From NCBI GenBank assembly GCA_944332005.1, contig CALVJD010000047.1, positions 1-36,851 on the forward strand: a stretch of 36,851 nucleotides of DNA, read 5' to 3'. Position 1 is the stretch's first letter, and every line of letters starts with the position of its first letter. Below the pieces are notes generated by a model. The model searched no databases. It saw only the letters and a list, made by a program, of their open reading frames with translations, and was not told the origin of the DNA. Below, in pieces: positions 31,115 through 36,851 of the stretch. This stretch comes from an uncultured Bacilli bacterium (lineage in GTDB: Bacteria; Bacillota_I; Bacilli_A; RF39; UBA660). Position numbers and translations under genes: made by a program.

Positions 31115-31474
31115 TTATTTCCATAAATAATAAGGGTTAGGTTTTTGGAAAAGTGTAATGATATCTATGATCCATCCAATCCCGAATAAACCCCAAGTAA
31201 AAAGATATAGAATGCCGACAAAATATTTTTCTTCATAGAATTTATGAGCTCCCAACCATCCTAAAAAAAGAGCTAGAAAAAAACTAATCCATTTGTTATA
31301 TGCCTTTTTTTGTAGACCAAAAGGATGAAATTCGTCTTCGCGTTCTCTTTCTTCTTCCGTCATATATTCTAAGTTTTGATTTTGTACTTTTAGTCGTCTT
31401 CCACAATTTGGACAAACTCGACTATTTGCACTTACCTTTTCCCCACATTCTTTACAAAAGGTTGTTTCTTTCAT
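31115..31474 (-). CDS. Zinc-ribbon plus TM2 domain membrane protein
   Basis: The 119-aa protein has an N-terminal zinc ribbon (CKECGEKVSANSRVCPNCGRRL, Cys at about 7, 10, 21 and 24), an acidic linker, then a TM2 domain: ISFFLALFLGWLGAHKFYEEKY (first helix and the DRF-like turn) and GILYLFTWGLFGIGWIIDIITLF (second helix). Such proteins are common in Firmicutes; the function is not established. Its start has a GGTGATAAT site just before the ATG. It lies between the 6S-like RNA and tcdA, all on the minus strand. Confidence 0.9.
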   Translation of the reverse strand: MKETTFCKECGEKVSANSRVCPNCGRRLKVQNQNLEYMTEEEREREDEFHPFGLQKKAYNKWISFFLALFLGWLGAHKFYEEKYFVGILYLFTWGLFGIGWIIDIITLFQKPNPYYLWK

Positions 31475-31489
31475 ATTATCACCATAAAT

Positions 31490-31655
31490 AAAAAATGCTC
31501 AGAAGTGAGCCTTAACGATAAACCTGATCTCCCAGGTGGGCATCACCAGACAAATTTTAGGATCCTTACTTATAGTAAGTATTCAACACCATTCATCCTT
31601 TAGATTCCCAATCGTTAACTTGTAGGTTTTTCTTAATAGCTCTTATCTTCTAAGC
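31490..31655 (-). ncRNA. ssrS: 6S-like regulatory RNA (candidate ssrS/bsrA)
   Basis: An extended -10 TGC-TATAAT (31667-31662) predicts a start near 31655. The first nine bases, GCTTAGAAG (31655-31647), pair fully with CTTCTGAGC (31505-31497) at the 3' end, giving a closing stem. Further in, GAGC pairs GCTC, TTAACGAT pairs ATCGTTAA, AGGAT pairs ATCCT, and CTTAC pairs GTAAG at the tip. A small CCTG/CAGG hairpin sits on the 3' strand. This long, interrupted hairpin with a side hairpin is the 6S layout, and Bacillus bsrA sits near aspS and tcdA. The end GCTCA-CTTC-TGAGC-ATTTTTT is a terminator. No SRP, tmRNA or RNase P motifs are seen. Transcript is firm, identity is likely. Confidence 0.65.
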
Positions 31656-31661
31656 AATTAC

Positions 31662-31670
31662 ATTATAGCA
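31662..31670 (-). promoter_or_regulatory. Extended -10 promoter of the 6S-like RNA
   Basis: TGC-TATAAT (TATAAT at 31667-31662) with TATTCA 17 bases upstream as a weak -35. Confidence 0.6.
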
Positions 31671-31728
31671 TATTTTCATTCCTTTGAATAGTTTTTTTAG
31701 AAGAAAACATATTTTCCCATGATGTTAC

Positions 31729-32541
31729 TTATTCGTTATCATAGGTATCTAGAAAAGAAATCTTTTTTCCATCCTTTTTATAACCTAAGATTGTATTCAT
31801 ATTGACGTTATCGGTACTTTTAAAAACTGAGAGGTCTGCATCCGGATAGATTTTTTTTAATTGTTCTACTAATTGTTTGATTTCTTTTCTTTTACCACTA
31901 CTTTTTTTCGTTACCAAACATGCACAATCGATAAAAGTCAATCGATTCGATTGTGCCCAACTTTTAATATCTTGTTCTTTTATATAATAAAGAGGTCTTA
32001 TCAATTCTAATCCTTCAAAGTGATCACTATGTAGTTTAGGCATCATACTAGAAAATTGTCCAGTAAAAATCAAATTCATGAGAATCGTCTCTACGACATC
32101 GTTAAAGTGATGACCAAGAGCAATTTTATTACATCCTAGTTCCTTTGCTTTGGCATATAAATATCCTCTTCTCATACGGGCACATAAGTAACAAGGGCTA
32201 TCACCACCAATTTTTTCTGTCACATGAAAAATATCACTTTCAAATATGTGAGCAGGAATTTTTAAAATATCTAAATTTTCTTTAATTTTGGAAAGATTTT
32301 CCTCATTATAACCTGGATTCATAACAATATATTCTAATGAAAAAGGAATTTTTCCATGTTTTTGTAATTCTTCTAAGCATTTTGCTAGCAACATCGAATC
32401 TTTCCCACCACTGATACATACAGCAATATGGTCACCTTCTTTGATCAATTCAAATTCTTCGATCGCTTTTATAAACTTGGCCCATATTTCTTTTCGATAT
32501 TTTTTGATAATACTGCGTTCGATTTCTTTGATTCGTTCCAT
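31729..32541 (-). CDS. ttcA: TtcA-type tRNA thiolation enzyme (PP-loop)
   Basis: The 270-aa protein has the PP-loop CISGGKDSMLLAKCLEEL (about residues 44-61), CYLCARMRRGYLYAKAKELG (about 129-148, the CxxC pair that binds an iron-sulfur cluster in TtcA/TtuA), IALGHHFNDVVETILMNL and a third Cys in FIDCACLVTK. TtcA makes 2-thiocytidine at position 32 of some tRNAs; Firmicutes members of this family are close in sequence but the exact modification is not proved. GGAGG precedes ATG 32541. It lies 17 bases downstream of the GNAT gene, probably one operon with aspS. Confidence 0.85.
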   Translation of the reverse strand: MERIKEIERSIIKKYRKEIWAKFIKAIEEFELIKEGDHIAVCISGGKDSMLLAKCLEELQKHGKIPFSLEYIVMNPGYNEENLSKIKENLDILKIPAHIFESDIFHVTEKIGGDSPCYLCARMRRGYLYAKAKELGCNKIALGHHFNDVVETILMNLIFTGQFSSMMPKLHSDHFEGLELIRPLYYIKEQDIKSWAQSNRLTFIDCACLVTKKSSGKRKEIKQLVEQLKKIYPDADLSVFKSTDNVNMNTILGYKKDGKKISFLDTYDNE

Positions 32542-32558
32542 AAGGCCCTCCTTTACTA

Positions 32559-33032
32559 TTATTTTAATGTCTTCCAGAAATAAAAAGTAACATCGTCCTC
32601 ATATGCTTGTTGAAAATGATTATAAGTCAAAATTTTTTGACTCGCTTTATTTTCAATATCGACATATGCTTCGACATGTTGAAGCGTGCTTTTTTTTAAC
32701 TCCTCCAAAAAGAAGCGAATCATGTCGTTTCCTAAATTTCGACCACGAAAATGCGGATGTAAGGCATACATGAGTTCAACAGACATTTTTAAGGAATGAT
32801 GACCAGTAATATTTAACCATCCAATATAATGATTTTGATAGATCGTAAAGTAATCTCGACGGTCAATATTTTGTTTATTTTCCATCACTTGAAGGTATCG
32901 TTCAAATGCAATTTTTGTATCAACAAAACCAGGAAAGTATTTTCGTGTTTCTGGATTGAACCAAATATCGGAAAATAATTGAATTTGATGTTTGTTGGTA
33001 AAATCAAAATGTTGATATTGAAAATTTTCCAT
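32559..33032 (-). CDS. GNAT family N-acetyltransferase
   Basis: The 157-aa protein matches the GNAT fold. The acetyl-CoA loop is ALHPHFRGRNLGNDMIRFFLEE (about residues 90-111; R/Q-x-x-G-x-G/A class with G at NLG), preceded by YIGWLNITGHHS (beta-4) and followed by VEAYVDIENKASQKILTYNHFQ, the common cofactor-exit element. Resemblance to RimJ/RimL-like transferases is clear, but the acceptor is unknown. AGAGGGAAAC precedes the ATG. It is between aspS and the ttcA-like gene with short gaps (38 and 17 bases). Confidence 0.88.
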   Translation of the reverse strand: MENFQYQHFDFTNKHQIQLFSDIWFNPETRKYFPGFVDTKIAFERYLQVMENKQNIDRRDYFTIYQNHYIGWLNITGHHSLKMSVELMYALHPHFRGRNLGNDMIRFFLEELKKSTLQHVEAYVDIENKASQKILTYNHFQQAYEDDVTFYFWKTLK

Positions 33033-33070
33033 GTTTCCCTCTTTTCATCATATAAGAAATAGAAAAAGAA

Positions 33071-34813
33071 CTATTTTATTAGTTCAATTCCTAATTCTTT
33101 TAATTGTTTTTCTTCAACGATATTTGGTGCTTCACTCATAAGATCAGATGCACTAGCTGTTTTTGGAAAAGCAACCACATCACGAATATTATCGGTACCA
33201 GCAAGGATCATAATAAGACGTTCTAAACCAATTCCAACACCACCATGAGGAGGAGTACCAAATTGGAAGGCGTCTAGGAAAAATCCAAATTTCTTTCGAG
33301 CTTCTTCCATCGTCATACCAATTGCTTCAAAGACTGTTTCTTGTAGTTCTTCATCATGGATACGAATGGATCCACTTAATAACTCATAACCATTGAGAAC
33401 TAGATCATATGCACGCGAAAAACAATTCTCTGGATCTGTCATAAGTTTGTCGACATCTTCTAAATTAGGTGAAGTAAAAGGATGGTGAGCAGCCACAAAG
33501 CGTTTTTCTTCTTCACTATATTCGAACATTGGAAAATTGGTAACCCATAAAAAATTATATTTTTCTTCATCGATTAGGTGCAAGTCATGACCAAGTTTAT
33601 TACGAAGGGCTCCTAGCGATGATTGAACAATTTTCTTTTTATCGGCAACTATTAAAACAAGGTCATTTGCCTCAAGTCCTAATGTGGTAATGAGTGAAGA
33701 TTTTTCCTCCTCATTCATCACTTTTCCAATCGAACCAGAGAGTTCTTTCTCATTATATTTTAAATAAGATAATGCTTTCGCACCATATACTTTGATAAAT
33801 TCCGTTAATTTTTCTAAATCTTTACGAGAGTAATCAGAAGCATGATTTTTAACAACCAAGGCATTAATGATGCCTTGATTCTCGATGATGTTGCGAAAGA
33901 TTGCAAAATTGGTATGCTCGAAAATAGAAGTAACATCTTGAAGCTCCATACCAAATCTCGTATCAGGCTTATCGCTTCCAAATCTTTTCATACATTCCAT
34001 ATAGGTAAGGCGTTCAAAATTAGGAAGGGTTATTCCTTTTATTTCTCTAAAAATTTCTCTCATAAGATCTTCTACTACTTGCCAAATATCTTCTTCCTCA
34101 GCAAAACTCATTTCGATATCAATTTGTGTAAATTCCGGCTGGCGATCGGCACGCAAATCTTCATCACGAAAACAACGAGCAATTTGAAAATATTTTTCTA
34201 ATCCCCCAATCATCAATAGTTGTTTATAAATTTGAGGTGATTGGGGTAATGCATAAAATTTTCCATTGCTAATACGACTAGGGACCAAATAATCACGCGC
34301 CCCTTCTGGTGTAGATTTACACAAAATAGGCGTTTCAATTTCAATAAAGCCTAATTTTGATAAGAAGTTCCGAGTGATCAAAGTAACTTGATGTCGAAGC
34401 ATCAGATTTTGCTGCAAACTTGCTCTACGTAAATCTAAATAACGATATTTTAAACGCGTATCTTCTAATGCTGTTGTATCGTTAGATACTTCAAAAGGAA
34501 GATCTTTCGATGTATTAATGACGAAAAGTGTTTCTACCTCACATTCGATATCGCCAGTTGGAAGATGAGTATTTTTATTTTCTCTTTCACAAATGGTACC
34601 TACGACGCGAATTACATATTCATTTTTTATGTCTTCGGCAAGCGAATAATATTGATTTTCGGGACGAACCACTAACTGGATGATTCCACTACGATCTCTT
34701 AAGTCAATAAAAATTAAACCACCAAGATTGCGTTTTTTATTGACCCATCCCATTAACTCTACTTGTTTTCCAATCGAATCTATTCGAAAGGAACCATTAT
34801 TATATTTCTTCAT
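33071..34813 (-). CDS. aspS: Aspartyl-tRNA synthetase
   Basis: Class II synthetase that charges tRNA-Asp. The 580-aa protein is of the bacterial type: N-terminal OB fold (VELMGWVNKKRNLGGLIFIDLRDRSG, about 14-39), class II motif 1 around FLSKLGFIEIETPILCKSTPEGARDYLVP, motif 2 FRDEDLRADRQPEFTQIDIEMSF (about 214-236), the inserted GAD domain (about 285-410) and motif 3 GGVGIGLERLIMILA (near 525). All are intact. AGAGGTTAATT precedes ATG 34813. It is three bases downstream of the 34816 gene and in the same direction as hisS, so the T-box probably governs both. Confidence 0.97.
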   Translation of the reverse strand: MKKYNNGSFRIDSIGKQVELMGWVNKKRNLGGLIFIDLRDRSGIIQLVVRPENQYYSLAEDIKNEYVIRVVGTICERENKNTHLPTGDIECEVETLFVINTSKDLPFEVSNDTTALEDTRLKYRYLDLRRASLQQNLMLRHQVTLITRNFLSKLGFIEIETPILCKSTPEGARDYLVPSRISNGKFYALPQSPQIYKQLLMIGGLEKYFQIARCFRDEDLRADRQPEFTQIDIEMSFAEEEDIWQVVEDLMREIFREIKGITLPNFERLTYMECMKRFGSDKPDTRFGMELQDVTSIFEHTNFAIFRNIIENQGIINALVVKNHASDYSRKDLEKLTEFIKVYGAKALSYLKYNEKELSGSIGKVMNEEEKSSLITTLGLEANDLVLIVADKKKIVQSSLGALRNKLGHDLHLIDEEKYNFLWVTNFPMFEYSEEEKRFVAAHHPFTSPNLEDVDKLMTDPENCFSRAYDLVLNGYELLSGSIRIHDEELQETVFEAIGMTMEEARKKFGFFLDAFQFGTPPHGGVGIGLERLIMILAGTDNIRDVVAFPKTASASDLMSEAPNIVEEKQLKELGIELIK

Positions 34814-34815
34814 AA

Positions 34816-35199
34816 TTAACCTCTTTTCAAGCTTAAAGTTTTATTTTTTTCGTATTGATTTAACTGATTTAGTGTTTGAATGGCATCTTTCTGTGATTTC
34901 GTCAGTGGAAAATCCGTTTCCATATAGGAAGTTCCAAAACGAGATAACATATAAGCAACATAATTCAATTTTTCTACTATATAGTTCATTGCATTATATT
35001 CATTAATGATAACGTCAGGAAACAGATTCAAATCGCGTAAATAATCTCTTGCATATAAATAATGATTGGTATGATAATCCTCCATTTTTCTCACTTTTAA
35101 AAACGATCCATCAGGAAGAATGAAACCATTGTATCCGATAACTTCCTCTAAATCATAATATTTTTGATAATCATGCTTCATAGTCATGGATAATATCAT
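34816..35199 (-). CDS. Small protein of unknown family between hisS and aspS
   Basis: The protein is 123-127 aa long, without membrane segments. It begins with KHDYQKYYDLEEVIGYNGFILPDGSFLKV, has a helical middle NEYNAMNYIVEKLNYVAYMLSRFG (given by its ends N64 and G87) and a helical C-terminus KSQKDAIQTLNQLNQYEKN. No family recognised. The start is uncertain: ATG 35199 has GGAAGTGA immediately before it (spacing a little short), while ATG 35187 and 35181 are also in frame. All overlap the end of hisS by 11 to 29 bases, so translation is coupled. It ends three bases before aspS. Confidence 0.68.
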   Translation of the reverse strand: MILSMTMKHDYQKYYDLEEVIGYNGFILPDGSFLKVRKMEDYHTNHYLYARDYLRDLNLFPDVIINEYNAMNYIVEKLNYVAYMLSRFGTSYMETDFPLTKSQKDAIQTLNQLNQYEKNKTLSLKRG

Positions 35200-36478
35200 T
35201 CACTTCCATATCTTGTAATTTTTCGTCTAAAAAATTGACGAGATATTCTGAATCAACTTTGAATTCTTCCTTGGTTTCATTATTCTTAATCGTGAGTATC
35301 TCATTTTTGATTTCTTCTTCTCCGATGATGATGACGAATTTGCTTTTCAAACGGTCCGCTTGTTTAAAATTACCTTTCAAATTGCGATTCATATAATCCA
35401 TTTCTACTTTAAATCCATTCATGCGTAAGTTTTGCATCGTATAAAAAGCATAGTTTTTTTCATTTTCACTCATAGGAATGATATATGCATCGATCGTATC
35501 ATCAATATCTAGTTTAATTTTCTCATGTTCTAAAGCTGATAATAAACGTTCCATACCAAGTGCGAATCCTACTCCTGGTATTTCTGGGCCTCCGATCTGT
35601 TCTACTAAATGATTATATCTTCCCCCACCACAAAGAACATTTTGGCTACCAAAGTCTTTGATATCTGCTTCTACTTCAAAAACCGTATATGTATAGTAAT
35701 CAAGTCCTCTTACTAGATTATCGTCAACTTCATATGGAATAGCCATCAATTCCAAATATTCTTTTACTTTTTCAAAGTGTACTTTACTGTCCTCACTTAA
35801 ATAATCACTCATTTTAGGAGCCTTTTGCATACATTCTAAACCTGCATCCACTTTACAATCTAAAATACGAAGAGGGTTTTTTAGATATCGTTCTTTACAA
35901 TCTTCACAAAGCTCAGATAAATGTGGTTTAAAGTATTCTAACAATGCTTTACGATAATTTTCACGCGATTCAGTATCTCCCAAACTATTAATTTTTACCT
36001 TGATACCTTTTAATCCCAACAACCTATAAAAGTTGACGGGAATACTGATTACTTCTGCATCCATTATGGGGTCATTGGTTCCAAATACCTCTACACCAAA
36101 TTGATAAAATTCACGAAAACGACCAGATTGTGGACGCTCATATCGAAACATTGGCCCATAATACCAAATCTTAACTGGTTGAGCAGGATCACCATACATT
36201 TTATTTTCGATAAAAGAACGCACAATTCCGGCTGTTCCTTCTGGACGAAGGGTCATAGAACGATTTCCACGATCGTAAAAATCATAAGTTTCTTTCGATA
36301 CGATATCTGTTGTCTCGCCTACTCCACGATGGAATAGTTCCGTGGCTTCAAAAATTGGTGTGCGAAGGTATTGATAATGATATTTTTCCATCAATCCCTC
36401 TAACAAAGTTTCTAAATACAATGTCTGTTTACTAGTTTGACCATTTAAATCATAAGTTCCCTTAGGTTTTTGTAACAT
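35171..36478 (-). CDS. hisS: Histidyl-tRNA synthetase
   Basis: Class II synthetase that charges tRNA-His. The 435-aa protein has motif 1 YQYLRTPIFEATELFHRGVGE (about 36-56), motif 2 LRPEGTAGIVRSFIEN and FRYERPQSGRFREFYQFGVEVFG (about 80-135), the HisA box GLDYYTYTVFEV (about 262) and motif 3 GVGFALGMERLLSAL (about 305). A C-terminal anticodon-binding domain follows. ATG 36478 has AGAGGGATAGT before it; longer in-frame starts would lie within the T-box terminator. It is the first gene of the hisS-(34816)-aspS-GNAT-ttcA series. Confidence 0.97.
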   Translation of the reverse strand: MLQKPKGTYDLNGQTSKQTLYLETLLEGLMEKYHYQYLRTPIFEATELFHRGVGETTDIVSKETYDFYDRGNRSMTLRPEGTAGIVRSFIENKMYGDPAQPVKIWYYGPMFRYERPQSGRFREFYQFGVEVFGTNDPIMDAEVISIPVNFYRLLGLKGIKVKINSLGDTESRENYRKALLEYFKPHLSELCEDCKERYLKNPLRILDCKVDAGLECMQKAPKMSDYLSEDSKVHFEKVKEYLELMAIPYEVDDNLVRGLDYYTYTVFEVEADIKDFGSQNVLCGGGRYNHLVEQIGGPEIPGVGFALGMERLLSALEHEKIKLDIDDTIDAYIIPMSENEKNYAFYTMQNLRMNGFKVEMDYMNRNLKGNFKQADRLKSKFVIIIGEEEIKNEILTIKNNETKEEFKVDSEYLVNFLDEKLQDMEVNDIIHDYEA

Positions 36479-36496
36479 ACTATCCCTCTTTCTAAT

Positions 36497-36554
36497 AAAA
36501 AGAATCCATGATTTAAGGGCGAATATCCGCGGTACCACCTTAATTCATAGATTC
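36497..36554 (-). terminator. T-box terminator hairpin
   Basis: GAATCTATGA-ATTAAGG (from 36554) pairs with CCTTAA-TCATGGATTC (ending 36502) with small mismatches, then TTTTT. The 5' strand overlaps the T-box, so terminator and antiterminator exclude each other. Confidence 0.85.
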
Positions 36555-36695
36555 CTATGCACTCATTTCTTTAACGCAGAATTACGTTTATTTACCATTT
36601 GATGTCTTCTTTATAATATCTTCTATGTTTTCACCAACCACATAGTCTCTAATCAAAGAATTTTATAAATACTCTTTCAAACAAATAATCAATAT
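36497..36695 (-). promoter_or_regulatory. T-box leader riboswitch of hisS (and aspS)
   Basis: The canonical T-box AGGTGGTACCGCG lies at 36540-36528. Stem I can be built: TTATTT (36688-36683) with AAATAA, TTTGA with TCAAA, a specifier loop of AAGAGTA on the 5' side and GAAGACA on the 3' side, and TTTATAA with TTATAAA above. AGTA opposite GAA is the usual S-turn pattern. The codon in the loop reads GAC (Asp), which overlaps CAT (His) in GACAT (36606-36602). The terminator is a long stem starting GAATC (36554) and ending GATTC, followed by TTTTT (36501-36497). Uncharged tRNA would favour the antiterminator and transcription. Confidence 0.93.
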
Positions 36696-36701
36696 ACAAA
36701 C

Positions 36702-36730
36702 AGTATAACGTTTTTTTGTATGATAGTCAA
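36702..36730 (-). promoter_or_regulatory. Promoter of the hisS T-box leader
   Basis: TTGACT (36730-36725), 17 bases, TATACT (36707-36702). It starts right after the stop codon of the upstream gene. Confidence 0.75.
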
Positions 36731-36735
36731 GGTCT

Positions 36736-36851
36736 TTATTTCTTCGAGGTTGGTTTTTTGACTTTGGTTTTAATCGCGTCTTCACTTAATAGATCGGCCA
36801 TCATTCTTTCCTCGATCAATGAACTCGGATACAAAAGATAAAAAATAGGTT
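36736..36851 (-). CDS. C-terminal end of an unidentified protein (5' part beyond window)
   Basis: An open frame enters from the right edge and ends at TAA (36738-36736). About 37 residues are visible: PIFYLLYPSSLIEERMMADL, then a polar basic tail ending KVKKPTSKK. The piece is too short to name the family. It is on the same strand as hisS but has the hisS promoter right after it, so it belongs to another transcript. Confidence 0.55.
   Translation of the reverse strand, partial: PIFYLLYPSSLIEERMMADLLSEDAIKTKVKKPTSKK

Noticed and set aside
31490-31655. Signal recognition particle RNA, tmRNA or RNase P RNA as the identity of this transcript
   Set aside because: The SRP tip motif GGAAGCA, the tmRNA tRNA-like ends and the RNase P core motifs are absent; the long paired hairpin with matched ends fits 6S better.
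33842-34201. A 119-residue plus-strand frame inside aspS
   Set aside because: It is a shadow of aspS on the other strand without a start signal.

Overview
The window is AT-rich, uses the standard genetic code (TGA is a normal stop) and looks like chromosome of an endospore-forming, low-GC Firmicutes/Bacilli lineage. It carries spoIVB, spoIIM, ylbJ and a yqfQ-like gene, a T-box in front of hisS, an hisS-aspS-tcdA neighbourhood like that of Bacillus, and Shine-Dalgarno sites of the AGGTGA type. An uncultured gut Bacilli order is a reasonable guess, but nothing here fixes the genus.

Layout: (a) 1-263, a partial yqfQ-like spore gene. (b) 0.3-6.1 kb, a type IV pilus / competence-like secretion module: platform protein PilC with an unusual N-terminal membrane extension, prepilin peptidase PilD, assembly ATPase PilB (opposite strand) and two class III-signal (pseudo)pilins, one ending in a predicted lectin- or adhesin-like domain. 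(c) 6.1-16.8 kb, core genes: ylbJ, ylbL, mutS, two small membrane proteins, nusB-xseA-xseB, spoIVB, a 37-residue membrane protein, spoIIM and mnmA. This is a contracted version of the nusB-xseAB-...-spoIVB cluster of Bacillus. (d) 16.8-21.1 kb, an accessory stretch: an HTH protein of unknown family, about 550 bp of gene-free DNA, a UvrD-type helicase with a nuclease-like insert and zinc ribbons, and a small hydrophilic protein behind a good sigma-G-type promoter. (e) 21.1-24.1 kb, a TSCPD protein, a ZIP metal transporter, an intact IS3-family element lying inside what looks like the split terminator of the tRNA-Pro(CGG) gene, and an orphan terminator. (f) 24.1-31.5 kb, DNA and RNA maintenance: a stand-alone MutS domain I relative, alkD-like, xerD, rarA, holA, a tocopherol-cyclase-like protein, an unknown protein, tcdA and a zinc-ribbon/TM2 protein. 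(g) 31.5-36.9 kb, a 6S-like RNA, ttcA-like, GNAT, aspS, an unknown gene and hisS behind a T-box leader, then the end of another gene.

Working together: the pilus genes form one assembly machine (PilD processes prepilins, PilB powers assembly on the PilC platform). The sporulation proteins act at engulfment (SpoIIM), sigma-K signalling (SpoIVB) and the spore envelope (YlbJ). The T-box adjusts hisS and probably the co-directional aspS to tRNA charging. A recurring layout is a -10 box followed only 6-9 nt later by the Shine-Dalgarno and then 4-6 nt later by ATG. It implies that many transcripts here have almost no 5' leader.

The most promising leads are the adhesin-like pilin with its extended PilC, the MutS-I-like protein, the nuclease-helicase island, the IS in a tRNA terminator, the possible overlapping Asp/His T-box specifier, and the 6S-like RNA.
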